64,000 bases of DNA, from assembly GCA_003586115.2 (NCBI GenBank), contig QVOM02000049.1, positions 23,117,765 through 23,181,764 of the forward strand, written 5' to 3'. The stretch is from Salvator merianae (taxonomy: Eukaryota > Chordata > Lepidosauria > Squamata > Teiidae). The notes beneath the pieces are model-generated. The model did not search any database. It saw only the letters and a program-made list of their open reading frames with translations, and had not been told where the DNA came from. Position 1 is the stretch's first letter. The number at the start of each line of letters is the position of its first letter. Both the position numbers and the translations under genes were made by a program. Shown here in pieces: positions 11,401-26,400 of the stretch.

Positions 11401-14400
11401 GTACCCAGAAGGGCAGAGGCGGCGCCGCCCAGGCGCGCCCAGAGTTTTCAGAAACGAGGCTGTCTTGGAGAACGGCAGGTGGCTGAGGTGTTCTTGGGTT
11501 TCTTCCCCAAAGTTTCAGGATGCTGTTCTCTAGACGGATATCCAGATGGACACCATCTGTCTAATGGTCCACGATTTTATGCTTTCACGCCTAAGTTTTA
11601 ATCCAGTTTCAGCCCACTTCCAGAGTGAGAAAACACATCAGCCAAGTGTCAAATCATTTTCCTTCCACTTTATCTAATCCAAAAGTGGATTTTCTGAGGT
11701 AGATAATGCTGGAAGAAGACAGCTTGACACTTTCCTGCTGTTTTCGCTCACTCTGAAAGTGGACTGATGCTGGATTAAAATTTAGGTGTGAACACTTATA
11801 AGCAAGATTCCTTTCGGACTGAGGAGCAGGCTGTGATGTGAATAGGCGATTTCTGACTGTGGACTATTTGGGCTTTCCAAGCACTTTTCTCTCCCAGACT
11901 GGACAGTAAAACCAGTCTCTCGTTTAATAAGTAAACAAGATTTGGACATTCTTCTCCTATCTACAGTGGAAATGTGATTCTTTTCTTTACCCATGCAAAT
12001 TAAAAGTGCAATCATAATTTTGTATCCTAGGTGGTTACATGACCTGCGCCCAGTGATGCAATTAATGTTTTTTTAAAAATGATTATTTAATTCTTTAAAA
12101 TATTTCTATACTGCTTCTCACTAAAAGTAATATTGAAAGAGTTTACGAAACAGCACTGAAACAGATAAACTATAGACTAATGGTCTTGGAGAGCAGGTGA
12201 TCTTTGGATGGTAATGTGTTAAAAGATTCCCCACTGTATCTGGAAGGTCTCTGACTTGTTCTGCTAAGTGATGCTATGGCCCTCCCCTACCTCCTGTTCT
12301 AACCTGATAGCACCACCGGGATCAGAAGCCATGTTTATCTCTCTCTATTTGTATATGAATCAGAGTTAGGCTGTTATTTGAATTTTGTGTAAATAATATG
12401 TAGGCATAGCACCACAGCTATTCAGAAAATTGTTTCCACCACACTGTGACAGCATGAAACATTTGTGTGGTTTCGTACATAGTATATACTTTTACGTAAT
12501 TCATTTAATAGACAACCATTAAGTGAGTAAACTTGATATTTCTTCTGGATCCATGTTGTACTTAATCACTAACAATTCTCAACTGCAAATACTAGAGGGT
12601 AAGATCTAACAGTACTTTTGAAGTTTGCATGGATGAACAGAAAGTTGCATATTAGATAATCTTAGGTGAACACAAACACAGTAATTTTAAAAGGAGTTAG
12701 TACTACAGCTGAATATCAATTGTATAAATAAACCAAATGATTTCTGTGAGTTTTGTGCAAGGCCTGTGAAATACAGAATTTCTCTCTATATATTGTTAAA
12801 AAAGGAATGCTTTTAGTACTCCAATTCTGAATGTGCCTGAAAGTAAGATTTCTTGTGTGGACTGCAGTCTGGAATCTGGTGCCCTGCATGTCAGAGTTCA
12901 CTTTTATGTATCAATGTGTGCCACAGCACATATGTTGAATATTGGAACTAAAAAGTATTGAGAACATGTATTACCTTTTCCAGTGCGTGTGAGATTTGGT
13001 ATTGATAATCTCTGGCTTTAGAGATTTGGCAGTAGCAAGCAGTTTGGTAGAATGAGGCTTTCTAAACATTAGGCTAACATTTTTAAAAACAAATCTAGCT
13101 GTTTTAAAAAGAACTCAAGTTGTTTTTACAATGTGTGTGTTCTGAATATGGAGACAACACTTTTCAGTGAACGACACTGAAAGCAAGGCAACTGAAGTAC
13201 ATTCATGACAATCAAGCTAAGGGCCATATAGGCAGTGTTCACACATAAGTTTTAATCCACTTTCAGAGTGAGAGAACACATCAGCAAAGTGAGCAGTCAT
13301 TTTCTTTCCACTTTAGCTTAACCCAAAAGGTGGATTTTCTGTGCTAGATCATGCTGAAAGAAAACAGGTTGACATTTTGCTGAAGTGTTCTCACACTCTG
13401 AAAGTGGGCTGAAGCTGGGTTAAAATGTATATGCAAATGCAGCCATAGTTATCTATTTTGGAGCTGGGGGAGGACAAAAGTCAGGTCATCTTGCTTAGCT
13501 ACAGTCCCTGCCTATTGCTTTTCAGGGTTAAATAAATTCCATAGAAGGGTAGATGGCTTGCAGGACCAAACATCCATATTCTGCAAGAGAATCTTGCAGT
13601 GGATTTAAGATTTCATTTATGCTTAACATATTCTTTGAAGGGCAACAGGAATGTGGATCTATGCACATCTCTTACCCATCCCCTTTTCTACCAGTTGTGC
13701 ACTGCTGCACCCTTGAAAGAAAAAAGAACAAAAAAGGATTGCAGTTAGCCACTATTAGGAATTCAGCCTGGATGTCAGGTATATCAGTGACCACTAGAGT
13801 GGCTGCCTGGTTACTGCTCCAGGTTGGAGGGACAGGCAGGATGTCTGTAAAACCCATTTACGGGGAGTTGGGAGCAGGTGAAGGTTTTGCCTTTTATTCT
13901 GCTTGAGATGCCCAGAAGCAATTGGCGGGCCACTGTGTGAGACAGGATGCTGCACTGGATGAGTCGTGGCCTGATCCACCAGGGCTCCTCTTATGTTCTT
14001 ATGTGCTAATTGACAGGAAGGTGAGGGCAGGGCTGCCAGATAATCAGCCATACGAATTATCTTAACCATAGAAAAAGCCAAGTGTGGCTGATATTCAGCT
14101 GATTTTTAGTGAGAGCTCCTGCTTAGAACTTCCATTCAGTGACTACCAAACATCTGTGATCTTTGCAAGCTTTTAAAAGTTATTTTAGAGATCAGGTCTG
14201 TTCCTCCCCTCCACTACCAAGCTCATAATTGCTGATGTATTTTAAGTCCCCATAGCACTCCTAAGCATAGGAACTGTGGAAGCTCTGTGGCTGTCTATGC
14301 ATTCTTTAGCAGTTGTGATGTACACACATGCACTCATAGTCTTTTCTTACCAAGTGTTGTACAGGAATGATGTCTGGAATTCATCTGTAGACTGAAGATT

Positions 14401-17400
14401 GTTGGCTCTCAAGAGATAATTTGGACAATCAAAATATTTGCCCCAATTAAATTTATAAGTTTTTAAAGACTAGGAATAAGGTTTATTATTGCTGTTGTTG
14501 CTGTTATTGTTATTGTTACTGCTACTACTATTACAAGTCACAGTTTACTTATTACTTGAAAACAGGAAATTAAGAGATAACCTAAACCAGGGAAGTCAAA
14601 ATTTCTTTTTTCCAGCTGGCATCCAAGGCACTGCTTGAATTACCAACCAAGCTGCTTTGTTACACTTGGAAGATTTCTCTCATGTTCCATAATTTCTTTT
14701 TTTTTCATTTGATTAACTGCCTCAAGGCTTGATTCATTAGGACTACACTTTTGCTCACAGTTGCACACACTTAAAAGAAACATAGAAATTGTGTACGATA
14801 TTAAGCAGGATTGAAGCTTTTTTCATTAACTACAGAAACAACCACAGCCGTCTTTTAGTTTCCTTTCTAAAACTAATTTTATCATTGATTGCTGTTTAAA
14901 AGCATTACCTGAAGCAATGTGGTTCAATTTCTTCCAAACAAATGTTGCTAATTACTTTCTGTAGTTAGAATTTTTTTAAAAGCAACCATTTACACCTATT
15001 GGTTAAATCCTTATGGGAGATTTTCCTTCTCACTGCTTCAGACATAATGGCTAGTATCAACCATATGTATTGAACGTAATACATTCACTGTGTTTTTAAC
15101 TTCACTCTTTTAATGTTTTATGTGACTCACTCTGATACCTTCGAGTGAAGGCTGGGGTAAAGCAAACCAACATATGAATTTTTTTTATAGAAACTTTCTC
15201 ATCGCTCCAAAACTGCTTTTTATATTTCATTGCTAGGAGATTCCTGTATCTTGACAGAACTTGGAAGCAATTTAGATATTGTTATGTAGTGGAAATGTGA
15301 GTTCTTATTGGACTGCATTAGCTTTTTGTTCCTGAACTGTATACTAAAAAAAGTGTCCCCAATCCATGTTGTTTTAAAGTTCATTAAGTAAGAGGCATAA
15401 AATATGCTGTTTGATAATGCCATTTTTTCTAATTATATATTCCTCGTAAAAATTAAAGTGAAGCATCTGCAACATGGGCCTTTTCTGCGCTTATCTGGCC
15501 ATGGTCAGAATCAGTGGGTCTGGACCAGTCAGGCCTGGTGGTTCTGACTGCAGAAAGGTGTAGGCTGGAACAACCATTTACACCTGCACAATGGCGCTGG
15601 TCCAGGCAAATCCTCTCTCCAGTCTTGAAGCAAGTACAAGCTTCAAGGCCCGACTCTAAGGCCTCTGAGATCTTTGAGGGCCTGGAACATTTGTTCCTAG
15701 CCCTTAAAGTTCCTAGCCTCAAATTTCTTATCCTTGAAGCCGCTTTGGTGCATTGCCAAAATATGTCCCCTGATAAGTCCTGAACACAGGCATGCGGCAT
15801 GCCTTTTGCATGCCTCCATGTTCTGGGCTAGGGCCTGCTCTGGTCCACCAGCAGACTCATTGGCCCTTTCTGCACTTGACTTTATTCTGGATTATATCCC
15901 AGAATAGGGACCTGCTATCCACATGCTAGTGCAGATTATAACGGGCCCCAGGTGGCACCTGCCATAGTTCATAGTAGCATACAGATGGCAGATCCCTATT
16001 CCAGGATATAGTATGGAATAGGGCCAAGTGCAGAAAGGGCCATTATTTCTGATCAGGGTCTCCCTGATTGGGATTACGTTCCATCTAATGCAGACAGAAC
16101 TTACATGTGAGGGCGGTGCCTCACCAATCAGCCCTAATGTGTGGATCAGTAAGGCCCAGAAGCTGACTACTTGGATTCTTATTCCTAATTAACCCAAGTG
16201 CAGAAAGGGCCTTGGTATCTATCTTTCTCTTTTCTGCTGGATCTTGCTTCAGGGTTGCCTTATGCTGGTAGTGGACTTAGGATGAAACTTTTGCTGCAAT
16301 GGGGCAAATTTTGCTGGCAGCAGTAATAGATTTAGTGTATTTAGGTAGGGCATCTGTCAGCTGACATTCCTGTATCTATGTACTAAAGTTCATTGAAAAA
16401 CTAACTGCTATCATTATTTTCAGGCTTGGGCACTATTTAAAGGGAAGTTTAGAGAAGGTATTGATAAACCAGATCCTCCCACTTGGAAGACAAGGCTACG
16501 GTGTGCTTTGAACAAGAGCAATGACTTTGAAGAACTGGTTGAAAGAAGCCAGCTGGATATATCAGACCCATATAAAGTGTACAGAATAGTACCAGAAGGT
16601 GCAAAAAAAGGTAGGATGGCTTGTTGTGTCCCACAAAACAACGCCACTTATGAATTGTTGCTGGGGGAGGAGAGGATAGAAAAAATACTGTTATTCTTTA
16701 TACATTTCAATGTAGTGCGTATGCTTTTTAAAAATATAAAATAGAATTGCAACAATAAACCTCTTGCAAATTCAAAGTTCAGGTACCTCATCCTATTCTA
16801 CCAACTTTTGAAATCAGGCTATTTAGGTATAACAATACGGATGTGTGTGGTGTGCTGGGATATGGTATCATAGTGGAGCATGGAATGAGAGGTTCACACT
16901 ATAGCAAAGACATGTGAGTCTCCTTTATGTTGCCTAAAGGGTTGTGCCTGGGTGATTTGTGCATTGAATAATGCTGAACCCCACAATGTGTCTAGTCAGT
17001 TGTGTGCAAACTAAGTGAAATTTACCCGAAGGGTACATCATGTGCTGTGTCTTCTGCATCCTGTTTGGATAAATAGGGGGAAAACATTACAAAACATGTA
17101 GTGGACCCTATACGGTACACCATACCTAGTGGTGGTATGACTAGGCCCTTACTCTGGCCACTATAATAGAATGCTACTATAGAATATCATATATAATATC
17201 ACAGAATCTTAGCGTTGGAAGGGAACTCCAAGGTGTTCAAGTCCCTGCTCAATGCAGGATGACTTTCCAGACTCAACTTGAAGACCTCCAGTGAAGAGGA
17301 ACTTACCACTTCATGAGGTAACCTGTTCTACTGTCAGCAAATTTTTTTCCAATATCTAACCCATATCTACTTCCTTGGATATAATTATGTTCTGTCATGA

Positions 17401-20400
17401 GTCCAGGTTGATAATATAATTTCGTATAAATGTGCCATCTTAATTGCCTTATAAGATTCCTTCAGGTATGCATGTGAAAATCATTTTGTTTGTTTCTGCA
17501 TATGCACAGGAACAAAACAGCTTAGCGTAGAGGACCCGCAAATGATTATGAATAATCCTTATAACGTGAATCCTTCATATTCTTCGTTGCAGACTCAGGT
17601 ACATGTCATGTACTATTTTAGCTTTTCATTTTAAAGTGTGAAAAAATATGTTGTAGTTGTTGTGCTATGTCTTGATATGATGGAAACAAAATGACAAAGG
17701 ATGGCAAGTATAGCTAAAGGAGTTCTTCTCAAAAGCTATCACCGAGGCTGCTGTAAAAGAAGATTTGTCGAATGCCATTATTCTCACACTTCCTTGTCTT
17801 TATTTTGGCCTTTGTTATCCATTAACAATCTTTATACATGGTCTTTACCTTATATCCAAGTGTAATTCAACATGTTAGTTCAGTTTTCAAGTTGCTATCT
17901 GCCACAGAAAAGATCTCTGGTTTGTTATTAGTCTGTGGAATCTCTGGTAGCAGGACTAGAAGAGAAACAGCTGCCTTAAGAACTAGGAACCATCGTCATT
18001 ACGGTTTTCTCATACTGTGTTGTTGTACAGTACTGCATTCTAGTTTCCATCAACCCTCATAACTGGCTTTGCTTGATGGAGATGTTGGACTCCATCTCTC
18101 ATCAGCGTCTGATGAAGGATCCAAAAGTTTCCATCTTTTCAACAGAAAGATCCAAAGCAGAATATCATTTCTGCACTTGCGGGGACAGGACTGCTGTAGC
18201 TGGAACTGCTCCGAGTGGAAAGGGACCTTGCTGGAGTGGTCTAGCTGTCCTGGAACGTAGGGCCTGTTTGCACTTACGACAGTCTAATTAGCACGGTTCA
18301 GGCCGGTCGGGTTTGGGTATGGAGAGGGATCTTCGCACCTGTCAGCGCTGGAACACTCCACAAGCCAACCAGAGCTGGATGCAGTGTGAATGGGAGCGCC
18401 CTAGTTTGGTAGCTGTGTTCGAACCCAGAGGGTCTGTGTTTGAACCTAGAGGGACTGTGTTCAAACCTGTGTCTGAAAAGGGCACCAGGGTCCGGACCCC
18501 AGGGTCTAAACTGGGGTGCGAACCAGCAGAACCTGCGTTCTAGCTAGTGCCCTGAGATGTACCACTCACTAAGTGCGAACAGGCTCAAAGCTGTCCATAC
18601 TTGGATGTCCTGTTCTGGGGCAAGACTGTGCCACTCTGAAGCTTGTGTGAGCTTTGGAGCCTGTTGTGAGGGCTCCAACAGGCAGGAATGAATGTTCCTG
18701 GCTTTGGAGCCCTAGGGGGACCCATTTCAGCAGGATAATTTGGTGCATGGTCAAAATTGGTCTCCCTGCTAAACTGGACCAGGGAGATGTGTGCCCTTCT
18801 GCACACTGTCCTGTTCTATTCCAGAGGCCCCTGAACCTCCAGTAGGCTTGTTAAAACAGGTCTCCCAGTCTCCTAGCCTAGGTGACCATTTTGGACCACC
18901 TAGCTTGGGTTATGCTGCATCCAATGCAGATACAGTATACTAGCAGGGGATGGGGCGTCTCTCTTACATTCCAAAGTGTAGAAGAGAGAGGCTCAGTAGT
19001 GGGCTAGGCTTCACACTGTCCCATTCTACAGGTAAGTGCAGAAAAGACCCAAGTGTTTATGAGCGATCAACAGGAACAGTCCATAGAGAGATTTTACTTT
19101 TCGCTTCTAGAAAAGGTTGATTGCATAAAAGGGCAACTTAGAACATTATAGGATGCAGAAAGTGCACCCACACAATTTTTTTTAAAAGCAGCTCAAACGC
19201 AACTTAGAGGTTGTAACATTTGGATGCTCGTATTCTCACCCTACCTCTTATGCACATTAAAGTCTAGAGGATACATTTTGGAGAATGCATTTTGGAAGTG
19301 GATTAAGGCACTGGCATGTGGATGGTACCACTTCTAAGCCACCCTTTTTGTTTTACTTTGTGAGGATGCAGCCTAAAATTGTTTTCTCAGTTCTGTCAAA
19401 AGCCATTATATTCTAAGCCTGTACCTCTTCGCTCAGGCCTTAGGTGTTGGTTCCCTTCTGATGTCGCCCTGTTAGGGTGAGAGGATTGTATTTTAATTAC
19501 GTTTTACCCCATTTTATTGATTCTATTTGTGTTTTTATATTGGGTATTTTTATGGAGTGTTGTAAACTTTGAGGGTATAAATATAAATCAATAAACTAAA
19601 ATCCTAAACCTATAATCTTTCAACAAAACGTGCAGGTGCCGGGTTACTTGGTATCCCATGAACGCAGCTGGAGGGAATACATACCGGAGCAACCACATCC
19701 TGAAATCTCGTACCAGTGTGCAAGTGTTCCTTTTGCGGCTCGTAACCACCACTGGCAAAGCCCAGCATGTCAGAATGGTAAGAACGTCTTAATTTCATGT
19801 CAGGTTTTATCTTCACCCTTGTATCAGATTCTGCAGTGGAGAAATCTCACCACAACTGAGATCTCATGTCCAATGTGCTGTCTTTTCATTCCAATCCACA
19901 TTTTTTGCAGTGTGCTTTTTTTCTGCCTGGAAAGTCTGCTGCTTCCTAACACATTTTTTTTTTGAAAAGGTGTACCCATATTTCAGATTCTTAGAGGCTA
20001 TACATGGGCATTTTAGAAGAGGGTGAGAGGGTATTCCTTCTTTTTGTTGTTGTTGAAGTAACCAATCATTTACGGTAGTGTGGGGTTCCAGCCCTACATC
20101 TGCAGGAAGTTATGGGAGAGGATAGATTCCTGCTTTTACACTTTTTTTTTTTAACCGTTTGCATTTTTTCACAGGAGTGGTCATTTAGACCTATTAGTAA
20201 GTTACAGTGTCTTGCTGTCAAAACTGAGTTCAGTGGTAAACCTAACTATAGCTGCACGAATTGGGGCAGGGGAAACATACAGCTGGGGAAGGGAGAACAA
20301 AATAGACAAGCACAGGAACATTCCCGCTCAGAAACAAATTTGCAGAAAGCCACTTTGGTACAGGAGTAGAGATGCTCAGGACCATTTTTGCACAAGTGCC

Positions 20401-23400
20401 AAGAACAACAAAATCGGGAAGAGCTTTTGTGCAGAAGCAAATAACAGTGAACAGGAAGGCTGCCACAGATCAACAAGTTCTGAGGACTGGTAATTTACAG
20501 TGGGAGGGGGCAGAGCAATCCCTTGTCTGTTAACTATAGTACTTCCTTTGGTTGTCAGTAAAACAAATGCTCTGGGCGTGCATTATCTGTATTTGTTCTG
20601 TACTCTCCCAGTATGAAATTGAACCAGATTTCCTTTTAAAGCAGGAGGTAAGACTTATGTCTTGCCCTTGTATTGGGCTTTCATTGACCCTATAATCCTT
20701 AGTTTTACATAGCTGATGTAACACATAACACATGAAGTGTTATGTAATACAGGGTATGACTGTAGAGGTTGTCATGATGACCTACAAAAAAAGCAGATTC
20801 CAATGAAATATGATTTTGTAATGAAAAAGGGAAAGTTTGCATAACAGACTATGTTGACTGATGTGTAGGTAAATTCTCTAGGAAACAAAAAATCAGTAAC
20901 GTAATATATTTTTTATAACAAGCATCATTATAAATAAAACGCAAGAAATAGGGCATTCCAGAGATGGAAGTTAATATTTTTATAATTCCTTATTTAGATT
21001 TCTGTACTCCATTTCAACAATGGACATGTTTTGCATCTTTAGTGGTGATACTGTATTCCTTTACTGTAGGACACTGGGCTCCAGAAAAGAAGTGTGGTAT
21101 AATTTTTTTGCATGTCAGAGTAGGATTTAAGAGTCTCTGGGCTGAAATTCCTACTCAGCCACGGAAGTACACAGAGGGCCTTTCTGCAATTCCCTTAGAT
21201 CTGGAATACTGCACCACGAAGTCCTTTTCAGAGCCTTTTTAGTGTGAACCAGAAAGGCCCCGCTCACCACTGTTTCTCTCTGTCTCCACCAGACAGAATG
21301 TAATCCAGATCAGGAGACTCCCGATCTGGATTACCAGTGGACCTGATTAAACTGGTCCGCCAGCATAAGATTAAGGGGGATCCAAAATGCAAGAAGTATG
21401 CAGAAGGCACACTTCCGTTTTCCAGATTATAGGGGAACCCATCAAGGTGCACCACCAAAATGGGTCCCCCGGGGACTCCAAGGCTAGGAACTTTGGTCCT
21501 AGCCATCAGAGCCCTTGGAGGCTGGCCCTGTAGCTCATGCAAGCTTTGGAGTCAGTGCGGGGCTGGGCTGGAACAGCATCGCTGTGCAGATGGCACTGTC
21601 CAGACTGAGCCTTGATGTGAAACAAAGGCCTTGCATGATATAAGTCCAGAAAGACACAGTGATCTTTAGCTTGATCTACCTAATGTTTTTTTTTTTTTTT
21701 TTTTTTTGTGAGGATTAAATGGAAGTCAAGAGAATGTGTGTTGGCTGTAGCTCTTGAAAGAAAGATGGAGTATAAATGCCACAAAGTTGCAAGGCAGAAT
21801 GCAATTTAATGTTTTTAAAAATATATATAACTCTTGGCCCAATCTTTCTAAAATCTGGAAGCTATCAAACCTTTCTAGTTTAAGACAGAATGTTTTAAAC
21901 ACCCTCACCAAATTGAGAATTTTCCATGTTTCTCATTCTCAACGATTCTCATGGGACCAATATTTATTTATATAATAATATTTTTACAGGGTGTTTCAAT
22001 ACAAATTCAGGATTCGATATTATCAGTATTTTTTTCTTACAAACAACGAAAGAAGAGAGGAACAAAAAAGCTGAAAATAAGCCCTTGAATATTTCATTTA
22101 ACAACAACATTTCAGGTCAAAGAACATAACTCCCATAGTTTATCTGCACTGAAATCAGGTCGGCATTAAATAAGGATCACATTCTTATTGCTTATTGCTT
22201 AATCAAAATGCATAAAATACCTGGAAATAGTTTAGCTATTCTACATATCATAAATGGATCCTGAAATTCTAATAGTTACAAATTGACCCTGCACAAAGAT
22301 AGTATAATATTGCATAAAAATGTTGATAGCAAAAAGAGGCTGCATTTGTACACAATAAAAATGTAGCTCAAAATAGCCTGGGTCATAGCATCTGCATGGT
22401 AATGCCTTAATCCACATTAAAAGATAGAAAATACTCTTACATATAATGTGGATTACAGATGGGATGGGAATATTAGCATCTGCATGCTACCACCTGTAAG
22501 CTCTGTGTGTATGTGGGGATGCAACCAGAGAAACATGGACATGTACCTTGGTTTTGCACACACCACACATAAGGGTCCCTTCTCCACTGACCGGTATACC
22601 AGTCCATTCTGGGCCCCTTGTTTCACTCACTGGAACAGAACAGAAGAGCCCCCACCTCCTCCTAGCATACTGCATCCACACTGGATGCAGTGTTGCCCTG
22701 TGTAGGTGGCCAAAATAGCCACCTAGACTGGGATACCTGTAGATCTATCAGCAGTCCAGGGGCCTGTAGAACAGAACAGGGAGAAGTGCAGAAGGGAGCA
22801 TGCTTCCCTGTTTTGGTTCAGCAGGGGGACCCATTGCAATGGTGTACAAAATTGTGCCACTAAAATGGGTCGTACAGTATGGAGGACTTGTTCCAGGTTA
22901 CCTGAACTGCTCTAGGCTGGTCCAGTCCTGCTGGACTGGGCTAGCAACATAAGTGCAAAAACAGCCAAAGTTTGTGTATTTGTTTAAGATATTTCTTTAT
23001 TGCCTTATACCATAGTCCCATGGTGGTTAACAAAATGAATAAAACAAAATCAGTAAGAACTGCAAGTGGCTAAAGTTAACATTAATCTCCAAATACTAGG
23101 GTAAGTAAATAATAATTTAAAATATAGGCATTGTAAATGCTTAGTAAATAACGATAGGTTGTTCAAAGCTGGAGTTGTTTAAATTATGCCAAGTCCAGAT
23201 GACTCATAGACATCCTGGCCTCTTTCACTTGCTTTCACCTCTCCCCAAAAAGGGGAGGATCTTGAGCAAAGTGGGGAGCATAGGAGGGTTTAAGAGGTAA
23301 CTCCCATTTCATAGGAATGATGCTTCAAGCATCTTTTATGGAGGATACCTTTGGTTTCTGCAGGATATAACTTCTATTTTAGTGAAGTCTGATAATGATG

Positions 23401-26400
23401 CTCCAAAGTGATTGTACTTTATATATCTGGATTTACTCTAAGGTTGGGAACCAGTACAATATTTTAGTATTGAGTTAGGGCTGAATTTAGGGTGTGATCA
23501 GACATTGTTAAGAGGTCACCTTCTGCACGACTTTCATTCTTATCCAGTAGATATCAATCCTCAGCATATGATTTCTTGGGTCTTGAAGCCTCAGAAGGGT
23601 CAGCTTAGTGTTGGACAGGATTTCTTAGCATTGGGTTGTCTCTTTTTTTCAAGCTGCATCCCAAGAGGACAATACCAGTGATGTAGCCAGCTGCTGTTTG
23701 TACATTAGAATATTCAAATTTCCTTATTTCTAAAAGTATGGAAACTTGTGATTCGCTTGTTCTGCATGTGGGAGGAAGCAGTGTGAAGGGACGTTTGCAA
23801 ATCTGGAATAGAATGGTAGAGGAAAGCTGAAATAGGAGAGGGAGCAATCATGGCAATTAAGAAATAAAACAACAATTGCAAAAATAATAAGTCATGCATA
23901 TATTAATATTCTTTTCCAGAAATCTGGTTTTTCAGAAATCTGAAATTTAGGAAATAACAGAAAGTGATAGGTGGCAAATATAGCCAATCACAGAGAGGGA
24001 AAGATACCGGTAGGTAGACCAATGACCAATCAATGGGTAGCAACCATTGTCAGATAAGGCATGCCCTGATGTGGAGGTGAATGCAAGCTATAGTGAAACA
24101 AAATAAGGTATCTTCTCAGCCACTTATGTGAACATCTAAATAGAAGGCACTTTTATAATGCTTCTAATGATTGGACATTTTTTCTAAAGGAACGATTTCA
24201 AAAAAAAGTTGTCTGATTGCACCCTTAGACTGCTGCAAAGTTCACAAGGTGGCTTTGGACTAGACATTCTGTTAACCTATTTGCCCTTGATAACAGTGAA
24301 ATACCCTACTTTATTTCTTTCATGACATGAGTATAATTAAAAATAAGCCACAAGTGCAAGGAGCTTATTTCTGGATGAACATACAGTTTAACTTTATTAA
24401 AATAAGGTTACCTCCAGATATCGCTTACTTATTGAATGTTTATTAGAAACTCCAGATTAAAGCCCTCTTGACATTATCCCACTTTTCCCAGATTTTAGAG
24501 TGATATTGTGGAATATCAATGTTCAGTTGTTTTTGCCTCTTCCAGAAGTCAATACTTCTGAAGATGGACATCGTAGCTATGTCCGAAAGCTCAGGTTCTC
24601 AGAAGAACTATGGAACACGGCACAGCAGCCCCAAAACTGCTACAAATGAGATTGAAACCATGAAAGCCTACATTCTACCAGAGCACATATTGGTGGGAGT
24701 GACTGATATGGGGTTGGAGAGAGGCACCATCAAAGGTGCATCTTTCTCTCCTGCAACCACACCTGTGCGCAAGAATTTCCTTTCTGTCTCTTGGAGTGGC
24801 ATGCACCTAGAGAGCTGCCTCTGATGAAGACAGCGAGCCATGAGCAAAGTAGCTCTGTGCTTTTGCTCTGCATTTGCCTCCTCACTTTCCTGCTTGCCAT
24901 AGCCGCCTTCAAATGTGGCTGCAATGTTGTAGCATTTCTAGCAGAGCCATCCTGTATGGACACAGTGTACTTGGAGGGGGTGTGGCCTCCCTTAGACTGT
25001 ACCAGCGTGGGAATGGGGGGCCTGTGGATTGTCTTTAGGTCCATTCTGCTGACAAATGTGGGTATTGCCCAAGAAAAATTTGTCTGCATGGAACTAAGTC
25101 TATGAACTGGCATGCAGCAGTGGGAAGGGCTTCTGTCTGCAGTTGTTCACATTGATAAAAAAATACTCAAGGCAAAAAAAATTGGAAATTTTTCAGGCTG
25201 AGAAGCTAATATGTAGGTTTCTTACAGATGTTTTGACCACTTGTCAGCTTTATTAAAAGAAACATTTTTTTGTGTGAAAACAGGTTGTCAGGTAACTGGA
25301 ACCTTTTATGCTTGTGCACCACCTGAATCGCAAACTACTGGGATCCCAATAGAACCAGGAATAAGGTCTGGTGAAGCTCTTCCCTTTTCGGGTATGTAAA
25401 CCTTTCAGTCTTTGACAGCTTAAAATGATTTCCTGAGAATCCTTTCACAGCTTTCTAAATAAATCTACCACCTAGCACAGTGAGCTTAAGTGAGAGGACA
25501 GCAGTGAAACATCAACATTCATTATTCGATACCTGGGTTTTGGTTTAAGAAGTGATAGCTGAACAGAAGATATGCACAGAGTTTGTATACACTTCTGGGA
25601 CATAAATATAAAGAATATGCAGAAATTGACGTATTTTGTACAATCCTTGGTTAACACACAAGTGTGCCCAGATGGAGAAAGTCAACTTGGTATTTTGTGT
25701 TCTGGACGATTAATTTGAGGTAAGGAGATGGTGACCCATTTTTGGAATTTTCTTCCTGGGGAGACATTACTTGCTTTAATATTTTAATTCTTTCATTCCC
25801 GGGAAGGGGATTCTGCTAGGCATTTTTTTCCCCTTTCTCAACATATTGTTGTGTTTTCTATTTTTGAAAATTGTCCTGAATGGTCCACTGTGTAAAGGCC
25901 TGTCCAGGAGTCATCAGTATCCTAGAGGAAACAAGAGATTTTGTTCACACTTGCTCAGCAACTGATTTGGGCAGGCAGAACTGAAGTTGCACATTGAATT
26001 GTGCACCATATCATTGTTTTAGCAGCCGTGCTTGCAATTCTAATATCTTCAGAGAACAAAAATAATATGTGTATCAACATACAAAATGTTTCATGGTCTG
26101 TATTGTATTTAATCCAATCTGGATGTGTAGAGTTGCTTTTGTTTAATTTGGTGCTCTTTGAAGCTTGGGTCCTGTGCATTGTTCACCTGTATGGTCAGGC
26201 CAGTCCTGATTGAATGTGGCTACTTTTTTAGTTATTTAAATATCCGATATAATACACATTAAGACAGTATATATAATATAAGCATTACTTTATTGATGTC
26301 AACAGAGCATAACCATGCTTTTAAAACATAGTTTAAAAACAGAAGATTAAATAAAACATTTTATACCGCAAAAATATGATGTTAAGTCATTTGTAATGCT

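Larger units (their letters stand above)
9700..11420 (+). promoter_or_regulatory. IRF4: CpG island over the IRF4 5' end
   Basis: This stretch is GC-rich and dense in CpG, unlike the AT-rich DNA on either side, and runs into coding exon 2. It holds GC boxes, a (GT)(GC) run at 9958-10008, a (CGC)n stretch near 10078-10092, an E-box CACGTG near 10900 and a CT tract at 10932-10962. It is the obvious site for the IRF4 promoter and the non-coding first exon. A possible exon 1 donor is GAG|GTAACT at 10701/10702, but several GT sites compete and I cannot fix the first exon from sequence. Confidence 0.7.

Noticed and set aside
17748..17770. Counterpart of the human IRF4 intron 4 pigmentation enhancer
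   Set aside because: Only a short GTAAAAGAAG-like match in the right intron; the flanking sequence does not follow.
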